This document shows positions 16,869 through 26,362 of a stretch of 47,016 nt of DNA, piece by piece. The position numbers and the translations under genes were made by a program. Source of the DNA: Gordonia gummivorans (lineage in GTDB: Bacteria; Actinomycetota; Actinomycetes; Mycobacteriales; Mycobacteriaceae); contig NZ_JAKWBF010000040.1 of the NCBI RefSeq assembly GCF_022513585.1, forward strand, positions 1 through 47,016. The letters run 5' to 3'. Under the pieces are notes generated by a model that ran no database searches, had not been told where the DNA came from, and was given only the letters and a program-made list of their open reading frames with translations. Each line of letters begins with the position of its first letter. The first letter of the stretch is position 1.

Positions 16869-16891
16869 ACCTACTACTTCGAGTAGTAGGT
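16869..16891. promoter_or_regulatory. Perfect palindrome upstream of cydABDC
   Basis: Arms ACCTACTACT and AGTAGTAGGT with a three-base TCG centre, every arm base paired. It lies 64 bp before the cydA ATG, in the 189-bp gap to the pabC-like stop. I do not recognise the regulator. Confidence 0.75.
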
Positions 16892-16993
16892 ATGCGGGCG
16901 ACGTTACGCCTGGTCGCAGTGGGCTACAAGCGACAAAGGTCCCATCGCCGTGCGTCGTCCTGTGGGCTCCGTCTCAGCTGCCCGACTTGATTG

Positions 16994-17866
16994 TCAATCA
17001 ACACAGATAGCGCGATCTACCAAATCGATGAATTTCTTGTGACCATCGGAAACCGGCATGAGATAGCGATTCAGCGCGGTCACCCGGGCCGCCAGCGTCA
17101 CACTGCTCACCATCCAGACCGAATCCGCCGCAATCAGGTCCGCGGCGCGCAGTGCGCGGGTCGATGTTCGCCAGCCCTCCTGCTCTGCCAATTCGAAGAC
17201 CGCGCGAGCCGTGGTGCCGGGCAGGATCCCGATCTCGGTGGGCGGGGTGATCAGCTCGTCGCCCCGGACCGCGACCACCGTCGAACGCGGACCCTCCAGG
17301 ATCAGGCCCTCGCTGCTGGTGAAGATGACGTCGTCGAACCCCTGGTCGGCCGCGTGCCGCAACGCGGCCATGTTGGTTGCGTAGCTGAGGGTCTTGGCGC
17401 CGAGAAGCTGCCACGGCGCTCTCGCACCGAGATCCACCGAGAATCCCCGTTCGAGGGTCAGGACCGAAACCCCTTGATCGCGTGCCTGTTTCACTCGTTC
17501 CGGGACCGGCGCGACGGTGAGGTAGGCGGTGGGAGTTCCCGGATCGCTCTCCCGGCCACGGGAATAGACAAGTCGCAGCAGCCCCTCGGCATCATGGGAG
17601 TTCGGGTGCCCGTCGTTCCAGAGGCCGACGGCCGTGTCGATCGCTGCACGCCAGGCGTCGAGATCGGGTTCGGGCAATCCGATCGCGGCCGAACTGGTCA
17701 CCAGCCGGTCCAGGTGCAGCCGGACTCCGCGCGCACGCCCGGCCCGCACCAGCAGCGTCTCGAACACCCCGTCGCCGCGGACCGCCGCGAGATCGTCGGC
17801 GGCGAGGAACGGGGCGTCGAAATCGTGCGCGGTGCCGTCCAGGGAAACCAAGACCGATGTCGTCAT
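16994..17866 (-). CDS. pabC: Aminotransferase class IV / aminodeoxychorismate lyase (PabC-like)
   Basis: PabC releases pyruvate from aminodeoxychorismate to make p-aminobenzoate for folate. The 290-residue fold-type IV PLP enzyme has the GDGVFETLLV start region, the Schiff-base lysine in LGAKTLSYATNM, and the TSSEGLILEGPRST and ILPGTTA phosphate-site motifs. Class IV proteins also include branched-chain aminotransferases, so the exact reaction is not certain. The neighbour ygfZ is divergent, as in M. tuberculosis Rv0812-Rv0811c. The ATG at 17866 gives the family-type N-terminus. Confidence 0.85.
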   Translation of the reverse strand: MTTSVLVSLDGTAHDFDAPFLAADDLAAVRGDGVFETLLVRAGRARGVRLHLDRLVTSSAAIGLPEPDLDAWRAAIDTAVGLWNDGHPNSHDAEGLLRLVYSRGRESDPGTPTAYLTVAPVPERVKQARDQGVSVLTLERGFSVDLGARAPWQLLGAKTLSYATNMAALRHAADQGFDDVIFTSSEGLILEGPRSTVVAVRGDELITPPTEIGILPGTTARAVFELAEQEGWRTSTRALRAADLIAADSVWMVSSVTLAARVTALNRYLMPVSDGHKKFIDLVDRAICVD

Positions 17867-17918
17867 GGGCTCGAGGCTGCCACGGCGGCACACCGGGTGT
17901 CACATGCAGGCTCGTCCG

Positions 17919-17924
17919 TAGAAT
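17919..17924 (+). promoter_or_regulatory. -10 box TAGAAT for ygfZ
   Basis: TAGAAT plus seven bases then the GTG at 17932, which indicates a leaderless transcript. Confidence 0.6.
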
Positions 17925-17931
17925 CGACGAT

Positions 17932-19113
17932 GTGACTGCATCGCCCATTCTGACCAGGTATTCCGACGCGGTCCCCGGACCCGAGACGGGCGCGGAGGGC
18001 AGCTCGCCGGAAACCGCGTGGCATTACGGCGACCCGCTCGGCGAGCAACGAGCCGCCGCCGACGGCGCGATCATCGTCGACCGATCCGATCGTGCGGTGA
18101 TCGAGATCGCCGGCGACGAGCGCCTGACGTGGCTGCACACGATCTCCAGCCAGCACATCAGCGGCCTGACCGACCGGTCGAGCGCCGAGAATCTGTCCCT
18201 CGACGCCAACGGCCGCGTCGAGGAGCATTTCGTCCTCACCGATGTCGACGGGGTTACCTGGCTCGACACCGAGGGCGCACGCGGTGCGGGCCTGCACGGG
18301 TTCCTCGCGCGGATGGTCTTCTGGGCCAAGGCCGAGCCCGCCGTGCGAGCGGACATGAAGGTCATCACACTCGTCGGACCGGACGCCCGACGAGGACCGA
18401 TCGCCGAGTTGCTGGAGATCGATCCCGACGCGGCGGTGTACGCGGCCGGCGACCTGCCCGAGACCCATCACGAGGACGAACCGCTCGGCTTCTGGCGGGT
18501 GATGCCCCCGATCGGCGAGAACGCGGCGCTGCCCGTCGTCGACGTCGTGCTCCCGGAGTATCTGCTGGACCGGTGGTGGACCGCGCTGGTCGATGCGGGT
18601 GCGCGCATGGCCGGGAGCTGGGCGTTCGACGCCCTGCGAGTGGCAGGGCTACGCCCGCGGCTCGGCGTCGACACCGATGATCGGACGATTCCCCACGAGG
18701 TCGGCTGGATCGGCGGCCCGGAGCTCTTCGGCGCGGTGCACCTGGACAAGGGTTGCTATCGCGGGCAAGAGACCGTCGCGCGTGTCCACAACCTCGGGAA
18801 ATCGCCACGCCGACTGGTGCTCCTCCACCTCGACGGCAGCGCCGACGCTCGTCCGGTGACCGGCGATCCGGTGACCGCAGGGGGCCGCACGGTGGGCCGC
18901 GTCGGCACCGTCGTCGACCACTACGAACTCGGTCCGATCGCCCTGGCCCTGGTCAAACGCAACGTGCCGGCCGACACCGACCTGCTGGTCGGGTCCGATC
19001 ATCCGGTCAGCGCTCGCATCGATCCCGATTCGGTGGACACCGACGACCACGTCCAGGCCGGGCGTGCAGCGGTCGAGCGCCTGCGTCGGGGCCCTGCGGA
19101 GAGCGGATCGTGA
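17932..19113 (+). CDS. ygfZ: Folate-binding YgfZ/GcvT-like protein
   Basis: YgfZ-type proteins bind tetrahydrofolate and support Fe-S cluster enzymes. The 393-residue protein has the family signature DKGCYRGQETVAR, with the conserved cysteine, and an overall GcvT-like layout. An N-terminal DRSDRAVIEIAGDERLTWLHTISSQ resembles the GcvT folate domain. The GTG at 17932 is set by the TAGAAT -10 box. It ends overlapping the MOSC gene start (GTGA), so the two are translationally coupled. Confidence 0.92.
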   Translation: MTASPILTRYSDAVPGPETGAEGSSPETAWHYGDPLGEQRAAADGAIIVDRSDRAVIEIAGDERLTWLHTISSQHISGLTDRSSAENLSLDANGRVEEHFVLTDVDGVTWLDTEGARGAGLHGFLARMVFWAKAEPAVRADMKVITLVGPDARRGPIAELLEIDPDAAVYAAGDLPETHHEDEPLGFWRVMPPIGENAALPVVDVVLPEYLLDRWWTALVDAGARMAGSWAFDALRVAGLRPRLGVDTDDRTIPHEVGWIGGPELFGAVHLDKGCYRGQETVARVHNLGKSPRRLVLLHLDGSADARPVTGDPVTAGGRTVGRVGTVVDHYELGPIALALVKRNVPADTDLLVGSDHPVSARIDPDSVDTDDHVQAGRAAVERLRRGPAESGS

Positions 19114-19760
19114 GCGTGCCCGTCGCGGGCGCCGTGCTGGCGGTCTGCTCGGCCTCCGACGACGTCGTGTTGGACAGAGTCGGCGCCTCGGCCATCGACA
19201 AGCGGCCGCATGCCGATCGTGTGCACGTCGGATCGCTCGGACTCGGCACCGACCACGTCTGCGACACCAAACACCACGGCGGCGTCGATCAGGCGGTGTA
19301 CGCCTACGACGACGCCGAGGCCCGCAGGTGGGCCGACGAATTGGGACGTGAGCTTCCTTACGGTTGGTTCGGGGAGAACCTCCGCGTGAACGGCCTGCCC
19401 GTCACCGACGCCGTCGTCGGCGAACGGTGGCAGATCGGCGACGACGGACTGATCCTGGAAACCACCATCCCCCGCATCCCGTGCCGGACCTTCGCCGCCT
19501 GGGCCGAGGAACCACGCTGGGTCAAACGCTTCTTGGACCGTGGCGACACCGGCACCTACCTGCGGGTTCACTCACCGGGCAGCGTCGGTGCGGGCGATAC
19601 GATCACCGTGATCCATCGACCCGACCACGGCGTCCTCGTCCGCCACCTGCTCCCCACCGGCACCACCGCCGACGCGGACGCCCTGCACGCACTTCTCTCG
19701 ACCGACGACCTGGCACCCAAGGTCCGACGCGACGCCGAGAAACGCCTGGCCTCCTCCTGA
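19110..19760 (+). CDS. MOSC-domain protein (YiiM-like)
   Basis: The 216-residue protein resembles MOSC domains, which bind molybdenum cofactor or related sulfur carriers. Visible parts are HHGGVDQAVYAYD, GWFGENLRVNGLPVTDAVVGERW and IPRIPCRTFA with the conserved cysteine. The C-terminal segment resembles the small 3-alpha domain of YiiM. Its GTG start at 19110 overlaps the ygfZ stop by four bases. Pairing with ygfZ suggests a shared sulfur or cofactor role, which is inference. Confidence 0.88.
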   Translation: MSVPVAGAVLAVCSASDDVVLDRVGASAIDKRPHADRVHVGSLGLGTDHVCDTKHHGGVDQAVYAYDDAEARRWADELGRELPYGWFGENLRVNGLPVTDAVVGERWQIGDDGLILETTIPRIPCRTFAAWAEEPRWVKRFLDRGDTGTYLRVHSPGSVGAGDTITVIHRPDHGVLVRHLLPTGTTADADALHALLSTDDLAPKVRRDAEKRLASS

Positions 19761-19824
19761 GGCCGGTTTCCGGCACGAACGCCATGCCGCGCCAGGGCAG
19801 TCCACAGAATTCCGATCGGCGCGC

Positions 19825-19830
19825 TAGACT
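19825..19830 (+). promoter_or_regulatory. -10 box TAGACT upstream of the DUF3073 gene
   Basis: TAGACT predicts a start site near 19837 and a leader of about 75 nt containing a strong hairpin. Confidence 0.5.
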
Positions 19831-19859
19831 GTTGAGCACGACAGAATTACTTCAAGAGA

Positions 19860-19889
19860 ACGGGGCCGCCAAGTGTTTGGCCGCCCCGT
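19860..19889 (+). promoter_or_regulatory. Strong leader hairpin before the DUF3073 gene
   Basis: Thirteen-base arms with one mismatch close a GTGT loop (ACGGGGC... with ...GCCCCGT). It ends 21 bases before the ATG and has no T-tract after it. It may be a leader structure or an attenuator. Confidence 0.55.
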
Positions 19890-19910
19890 CATTGTGCGAG
19901 GGGGTCCCGT

Positions 19911-20087
19911 ATGGGCCGCGGCCGGGCGAAGGCAAAGCAGACGAAAGTTGCTCGTCAGCTGAAGTACTCCACTCCGAACACCGACTTCGACAGCCTGCAA
20001 CGCGAGCTGTCGGGTTCCAGCGATCCGGTGGATCGTCCGGATCCGGTGGACGAGTGGGCTGAAGAAGAGGAGTGGCGGCACGCCTGA
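19911..20087 (+). CDS. DUF3073 small protein
   Basis: A 58-residue protein starting MGRGRAKAKQTKVARQLKY, a basic head, and ending in an acidic DEWAEEEEWRHA tail. This matches the small DUF3073 family (Rv0810c-like) of actinobacteria, whose function is unknown. Its position beside purM and ygfZ matches M. tuberculosis, which supports it being real despite its size. The leader holds a strong hairpin. It is convergent with purM across a repeat-filled gap. Confidence 0.85.
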   Translation: MGRGRAKAKQTKVARQLKYSTPNTDFDSLQRELSGSSDPVDRPDPVDEWAEEEEWRHA

Positions 20088-20109
20088 GGCGCCGCCTGCC
20101 CTCACCCCC

Positions 20110-20131
20110 TGACCGTTCGATCTGACGGTCA
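20110..20131 (+). terminator. Hairpin downstream of DUF3073 gene
   Basis: Perfect seven-base arms TGACCGT and ACGGTCA with an eight-base loop, 22 bp after the stop codon and followed by a few T residues. Confidence 0.5.
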
Positions 20132-20174
20132 ATCCTGTTTCGACAACGACGCCACATGTGGCGCGCTTCGTCGT

Positions 20175-20195
20175 ACCGAGATCATTCATCTCGGT
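20175..20195 (+). terminator. Second hairpin in the DUF3073-purM gap
   Basis: Perfect arms ACCGAGAT and ATCTCGGT with a five-base loop, followed by TCTTCC. It probably backs up the hairpin at 20110. Confidence 0.5.
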
Positions 20196-20338
20196 TCTTC
20201 CACCGCACCCTGAGCAGTCTGGAGGCGCTAGTGGTGTGTCTGTCTCCGAAATAGGTGACCAGTCTCCGGTGGAGGGGTCTCTTGCTTGGGTCAGCGACCC
20301 ACCCGCAGAACGGGACGCCAGGCACGCGCGCCCAAAAG

Positions 20339-20443
20339 TAGGGGAAGAAACTTCGTCCCCTACCCTTGGAGTCCTCCCCCAGAAAGTTCTCGCGGACGAC
20401 TACGAACCCCGGGGAAGAAGTTCTTCCCCTAGATTTTGCGGGC
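20339..20443 (+). repeat. Three-hairpin dispersed element, copy C (complete)
   Basis: Hairpin 1 spans 20339-20362 and the GGAGTC to CTCGCGGACGACT middle unit spans 20368-20401. Hairpin 3 (20411-20429) pairs GGGGAAGA with TCTTCCCC, and the AGATTTTGCGGGC tail spans 20431-20443. The gap 20088-20546 between the convergent DUF3073 and purM genes otherwise holds the two hairpins and the 15-bp module at 20292-20306. I find no gene in it. Confidence 0.88.
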
Positions 20444-20546
20444 ACGGCACTACCGCATGTGCCCAGTTCAGCGCGGTGGTAACCGAACTCGTCGAGTCAC
20501 GGGCGGCACCGCAGTCGCAGACGGGTGTTCCTCCGCCATCGGAGCT

Positions 20547-21656
20547 TCAGAAGCGCGGGTGCTCTCCCACCAGCGTCACGCGGGCAGCGTCGGAGTTCCG
20601 GGGTTCGGCGGATCGCTTGATGGTGCCGAGTACCCAGTTGTCGACGTGCCGGGCGGTCAGCACGGCTTGAGCGCGATCGGTGTCCTCGGGGGCAACCACG
20701 GCGACCATGCCGACGCCCATGTTGAAGGTGCGTTCCATCTCCGACTGGGCGACGCGACCGCGCTGGGCGATCATCGAGAAGATCGGTGCGGGCGTCCAGG
20801 TGCCGCGTTCGAGTTCGGCGACCAGCCCGGTCGGGATGACGCGGGCCAGGTTCTCGGCCAGGCCACCACCGGTGACGTGAGCGTAGGTACGCACGTCGGC
20901 CTCGGCGGTCAGGGCCAGGCAGTCGCGGGCGTAGATGCGCGTCGGTTCGAGGAGTTCCTCGCCCAGCGTGCGTCCGAACTCCTCGACCTCGCCGAACAGG
21001 TCCATGTGCCCCCATTCGAGCAGCACCTTGCGGGCCAGCGAGTAGCCGTTGGAGTGCAGGCCCGACGATCCCATCGCGATCACGACGTCGCCCGCGCGCA
21101 CCTTGTCCGGCGAGAGGATCGCGTCGGCCTCGACCACGCCGACCGCGGTGGCCGACAGATCGTAATGGTTGTCCTGCATCAGGCCGGGATGCTCTGCGGT
21201 CTCGCCGCCCAGCAGGGCGCATCCGGCGTCCACACAGCCGTCGGCGATACCCGCAACGATCTGGGCGACCGTCTCCGGAACGACCTTGCCGACGGCGATG
21301 TAGTCCTGCAGGAACAGCGGTTCGGCGCCGCAGACGACCAAGTCGTCGACGCACATGGCGACCAGGTCCCGGCCGACGGTGTCGTGTTTGTCGATGGCCT
21401 GCGCGATGGCCAGTTTGGTCCCGACACCGTCGCTGGCAGCGGCCAGCACCGGCTCGCGATAGTTGCCCTTGAGGGCGAACAGGCCGGAGAATCCACCGAG
21501 CCCACCGAGTACCTCGGGACGCGATGCGCGTTTGGCGTGCGGGGCAAACAGTTCCACCGCTCGCTCACCGGCGTCGATGTCCACTCCGGCGGCCGCGTAC
21601 GACGCATGTTCGGGTGCGTCCGTCGATCCGTCGGCAGCACCATCACGCTCGGTCAT
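20547..21656 (-). CDS. purM: Phosphoribosylformylglycinamidine cyclo-ligase
   Basis: PurM closes the imidazole ring, turning FGAM to AIR with ATP, the fifth step of purine synthesis. The 369-residue protein has the expected SYAAAGVDIDAGERAVELF start, the DGVGTKLAIAQ motif, LLGGETAEHPG and the late AHVTGGGLAENL. An AGGGGA ribosome site precedes the start. It lies 74 bp downstream of purF and probably shares its transcript. Confidence 0.97.
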   Translation of the reverse strand: MTERDGAADGSTDAPEHASYAAAGVDIDAGERAVELFAPHAKRASRPEVLGGLGGFSGLFALKGNYREPVLAAASDGVGTKLAIAQAIDKHDTVGRDLVAMCVDDLVVCGAEPLFLQDYIAVGKVVPETVAQIVAGIADGCVDAGCALLGGETAEHPGLMQDNHYDLSATAVGVVEADAILSPDKVRAGDVVIAMGSSGLHSNGYSLARKVLLEWGHMDLFGEVEEFGRTLGEELLEPTRIYARDCLALTAEADVRTYAHVTGGGLAENLARVIPTGLVAELERGTWTPAPIFSMIAQRGRVAQSEMERTFNMGVGMVAVVAPEDTDRAQAVLTARHVDNWVLGTIKRSAEPRNSDAARVTLVGEHPRF

Positions 21657-21730
21657 CAGCGCAGTCCCCTGTTCTCTTGTACGCCTCGTACGGACGGCTC
21701 ACACGCTACCCGAGCGCATCCTGGTGAGTG

Positions 21731-23311
21731 TCAGGGGCGCATGACGGCGCTGACGTTGTCGTTCTGCGCCGTCAGCGGATCGATTCGAGCGTCGCCGGCC
21801 GCGTTGGCCAGCATGTGTTCGAGCACGGCCTTGCCCATCGACGTCTCCTCGGGGAGGTCGATGGGATAGTCGCCGTCGAAGCAGGCCGCGCACAGTGCCG
21901 ACGCGGGCTGGTTGGTCGCGGCGATCATCTCGTCGATGCTGATGTAACCCAACGAGTCGGCGCCGATCGCCTGACGCACACCCTCGACCATGTGCTCCTC
22001 GGAGTCCATGCCGTTGGCGATCAGCTCGGCGGGCGACGCGAAGTCGATGCCGTAGAAGCAGGGCCAACGCACCGGCGACGACGCGATTCGCACGTGAATC
22101 TCGGCCGCCCCGGCCTCGCGCAGCATCCGGATCAGAGCGCGCTGGGTGTTGCCACGCACGATCGAGTCGTCGACGACGACGAGCCGCTTACCGCGGATGA
22201 CCTCTTTGAGTGGGTTGAGCTTGAGCCGGATACCGAGTTGCCGAATGGTCTGCGACGGCTGGATGAAGGTGCGGCCCACATAGGCGTTCTTCATCAGACC
22301 CTGGCCGTAGGGAATGCCGGATTCCTGCGCGAACCCGACCGCGGCGGGCGTGCCGGACTCGGGAACCGGGATCACGAGATCACCCTCGGCGGGATGTTCG
22401 CGGGCCAGGCGTCGGCCGATGTCGACTCGCGCCGAATGCACCGACCGACCATGGATGACGCTGTCGGGACGTGCCAGGTAGACGTACTCGAAGACGCAGC
22501 CGCGCGGGGTCGCGTCGGCGAAGCGGGTGCTGCGCACGCCGTCGGCGTCGATGGCGAGCAGCTCACCGGGTTCGATGTCGCGGACAAACGAGGCGCCGAC
22601 GATGTCGAAGGCCGCAGTCTCGGATGCCACGACCCAGCCGCGGTCGAGGCGGCCCAGCGACAGCGGACGCACGCCGTGCGGGTCACGGGCCGCGTAGAGG
22701 GTGTGCTCGTCCATGAAGGTGAGGCAGAACGCGCCGCGCAGCGTGGGCAGCAGCTCCATCGCGGCCTGCTCGATGGTGCTGTCGGCGGCACCGTGCGCGA
22801 GCAGGGCGCCGACGATGTCGGAGTCCGACGTCGCGGCCGAACTCATCACGCCGGCGGCGCGGGCGCGGCTGGCCAGTTCCGCGGTGTTGACGAGGTTGCC
22901 GTTGTGTCCGAGGGCGACGCCGGTACCTGCGTCGGTGGTGCGGAAGATCGGTTGGGAGTTCTCCCAGGTGGTCGAGCCGGTGGTCGAGTATCGGCAGTGC
23001 CCGATGGCGACGTGGCCGACCATCGCACCAAGGTTCTGCTCGTCGAACACCTGGCTGACGAGGCCAAGATCCTTGAACACCAGCACCTGCGAGCCGTCGC
23101 CGACGGCAATACCCGCGGCTTCCTGACCACGATGCTGCAACGCATAGAGGCCGTAGTAGCTGAGTTTGGCCACATCCTCGCCCGGCGCCCACACCCCGAA
23201 GACGCCGCACTCCTCGCGCGGCTCGTTCTCCGGTTCGTCCATCGAAGCGCCCGACGGGCACTTGTGGGTAGGGGCCATCAAGTTTCGGCTGTGGATCGAC
23301 AAGTCGGTCAT
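21731..23311 (-). CDS. purF: Amidophosphoribosyltransferase
   Basis: PurF makes phosphoribosylamine from PRPP and glutamine, the committed purine step. The 526-residue protein keeps the nucleophile Cys of the glutaminase domain in EECGVFGV at residue 35, after a 34-residue propeptide that must be cleaved. The PRPP loop VVVDDSIVRGNTQ is intact. The ATG at 23311 has AGGGAG seven bases upstream and gives nearly the same length as the M. tuberculosis protein. The mRNA probably starts at a TAAACT -10 near 23377. Confidence 0.97.
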   Translation of the reverse strand: MTDLSIHSRNLMAPTHKCPSGASMDEPENEPREECGVFGVWAPGEDVAKLSYYGLYALQHRGQEAAGIAVGDGSQVLVFKDLGLVSQVFDEQNLGAMVGHVAIGHCRYSTTGSTTWENSQPIFRTTDAGTGVALGHNGNLVNTAELASRARAAGVMSSAATSDSDIVGALLAHGAADSTIEQAAMELLPTLRGAFCLTFMDEHTLYAARDPHGVRPLSLGRLDRGWVVASETAAFDIVGASFVRDIEPGELLAIDADGVRSTRFADATPRGCVFEYVYLARPDSVIHGRSVHSARVDIGRRLAREHPAEGDLVIPVPESGTPAAVGFAQESGIPYGQGLMKNAYVGRTFIQPSQTIRQLGIRLKLNPLKEVIRGKRLVVVDDSIVRGNTQRALIRMLREAGAAEIHVRIASSPVRWPCFYGIDFASPAELIANGMDSEEHMVEGVRQAIGADSLGYISIDEMIAATNQPASALCAACFDGDYPIDLPEETSMGKAVLEHMLANAAGDARIDPLTAQNDNVSAVMRP

Positions 23312-23373
23312 CAACGAGCTCCCTGGGCTGCGAGATCGGGGCCAACACATCGGTGGGCTGGGAGACGTCTTGA

Positions 23374-23379
23374 AGTTTA
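23374..23379 (-). promoter_or_regulatory. -10 box TAAACT for purF
   Basis: On the minus strand, 62 bases before the purF ATG, so a leader of about 55 nt is predicted. I see no obvious repressor repeat in it. Confidence 0.45.
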
Positions 23380-23425
23380 CGTGCCGGTAGCCATCGATTG
23401 CGAATCATGCAGCGGCGTGGGGTAC

Positions 23426-24151
23426 TCAGTTATTCCGATCACGTCCCGCGGGGTGAGGAAACGCACCCTGGCGATGCACGATGACGCCCATCGCAGTCCG
23501 TTCGACCAGCGCGGTCCCGGGATCGGCGAACCGGTCGATGGCCCACGCGAGACGGTCGGCCGAGAACTTCGACCGCGGGACCCGCACCCGCAACGGTAGA
23601 TCGGTGAGCACCTCACCCTCACGCACCGGCATGGGCGTCGACCAGGGAGGATTCGCGCCGGGCTTGACCAGGACGCCCACTTCGAAGCTGCGCGGATCGT
23701 CGCCACGCGTGAACACAATCGCCGCGATCTCGTTCCACTTGGCGAATCGCCGACGTGTCGTGACCCCTACCGCCGTCGCCGCGAGGAGTGTGCAGAAGTT
23801 CAACCCGACGAGAATCCCGATGATCGTCGGAAGAGCGAGGAGATACGCGACGCGACGGATGGGTGCGTCGCTGGGCAGCGGACCGACCAGCGTAAGCAAT
23901 CCGAACAGGATCGCGTACCCGATCGGGGGCACGACCACCACACACACGACGCTCCAGCGCGAAGCGACCCGGTAGCGCGTCGCCGCGGTGGCGCGCCGAC
24001 TCAGCATCGAGAATCCGACACACACCGCGACGAGCACCACGCAGCGACTTCTGATGCGCGTTCTCGCGATCGGCGCCGACGGGACTCCCAGTTCGTTGAA
24101 CCACGGACCGAGTATCGGACGACGAATCCGAATCCCGCACATCGCGGTCAT
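23426..24151 (-). CDS. Small membrane protein with cytosolic C-terminal domain
   Basis: No family is recognised. The 241-residue frame has two hydrophobic spans, around WSVVCVVVVPPIGYAILFGLLTLVG and IGILVGLNFCTLLAATAVGV. These are followed by a soluble C-terminal region whose strand pattern could be a PH-like domain (EIAAIVFTRGDD, DRLAWAIDRFADPGTALVERT). It lies just upstream of purF in the same direction. The start is unsure: the ATG at 24007 (MLSRRATA) would give a more typical N-terminus. Coding is supported by the membrane segments and the clean gap to the purF promoter. Confidence 0.55.
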   Translation of the reverse strand: MTAMCGIRIRRPILGPWFNELGVPSAPIARTRIRSRCVVLVAVCVGFSMLSRRATAATRYRVASRWSVVCVVVVPPIGYAILFGLLTLVGPLPSDAPIRRVAYLLALPTIIGILVGLNFCTLLAATAVGVTTRRRFAKWNEIAAIVFTRGDDPRSFEVGVLVKPGANPPWSTPMPVREGEVLTDLPLRVRVPRSKFSADRLAWAIDRFADPGTALVERTAMGVIVHRQGAFPHPAGRDRNN

Positions 24152-24218
24152 TCGGCCGGACGGCGACGATCGTGGAGGCGGGAAGGTCGCCTCGCGACAA
24201 CCGGTGCCGAATCGGAAG

Positions 24219-24242
24219 ACGCGAGTGCTACAGCACTCGCGT
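24219..24242 (-). terminator. Perfect hairpin downstream of the sterol-carrier gene
   Basis: Ten-base arms ACGCGAGTGC and GCACTCGCGT with a four-base loop, 29 bp after the minus-strand stop at 24272. There is no clear T-run. Confidence 0.65.
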
Positions 24243-24271
24243 TCTCCAAATCAACTCCAGTTCTCGCCCGA

Positions 24272-24731
24272 TCAGCTCGACAACGGCACGATCGGAAGCC
24301 AGTCGACGATGTCGCCCGCGCGATGTCCCGACACGTCGAGGAGACCCTCGGCGACGGCAAGGTCGAAGTCCAGCAGCCCGGTGGCCAGCAGCAGCCAGGT
24401 GCGTGGCGTGGTCTCGACGACGTTCGGCGGCGTCCCGCGTGTGTGGCGCGGACCCTCGATGCACTGCACCGCCACGAACGGCGGCACTCGAACCTCGACG
24501 GAATTGCCCGGAGCCACCTGCGCCAGGGTCCGCGCGGTCGTCCGCACCGCAGCGGCGATCTCCGGTCGCGACGGCTCGGGCGCATCGTCGTCGGTCAGCC
24601 ACGCGCGGATCGCGAGCACCGCAGCGCGAACCTCGGCGGGGTCGACCTTCTTATGCGGTGGCACCGGGCCATCTTGCATCACCGCATCGCAAAGCCCGGT
24701 CGGAGCCTCGGTGATCGGGCAGTATTGAGCC

Positions 24732-24739
<8 letters not shown>
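24272..24739 (-). CDS. Sterol-carrier family protein (Rv0807-like)
   Basis: The 155-residue protein looks like the SCP2/MDMPI-related small proteins found beside purF in mycobacteria: a helix around VDPAEVRAAVLAIRAWLTDD, a strand region VEVRVPPFVAVQCIEGPRHTRGTPPNVVETTPRTWLLLATG, and a final helix. The ligand is unknown. A GTG at 24739 is preferred over the ATG at 24733 because GGGAGG lies eight bases before the GTG and 14 before the ATG. It is divergent from and overlaps the start of the GCS2 ligase gene. Confidence 0.8.
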
Positions 24740-26240
<1,501 letters not shown>

Positions 26241-26293
26241 CAATGTGATCTGTGCCATATTGCCGACTGCTCTGTGACCAGCACGTCAACCGA

Positions 26294-26323
26294 TTGACCG
26301 TAACTCTTGGTAACGGTTAACGT
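26294..26323 (+). promoter_or_regulatory. -35/-10 promoter for the MmpL gene
   Basis: TTGACC at 26294-26299 and TAACGT at 26318-26323 with an 18-bp spacer. The start should be near 26330. Confidence 0.6.
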
Positions 26324-26336
26324 CGCTCCACTTCGC

Positions 26337-26352
26337 TATGCCAACCGGCATA
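26337..26352. promoter_or_regulatory. Inverted repeat in the MmpL 5' leader
   Basis: Arms TATGCC and GGCATA with an AACC spacer lie between the predicted transcription start and the GTG at 26363. This is where a TetR-type repressor site is often found. Confidence 0.5.
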
Positions 26353-26362
26353 CATAGTAGGG

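Noticed and set aside
15797..16990. 397-codon plus-strand frame opposite cydA
   Set aside because: Composition is typical of an antisense shadow and it runs through the cyd promoter palindrome.
21728..23599. 623-codon plus-strand open frame opposite purF
   Set aside because: It mirrors purF exactly and has no recognisable fold; purF on the minus strand is certain.
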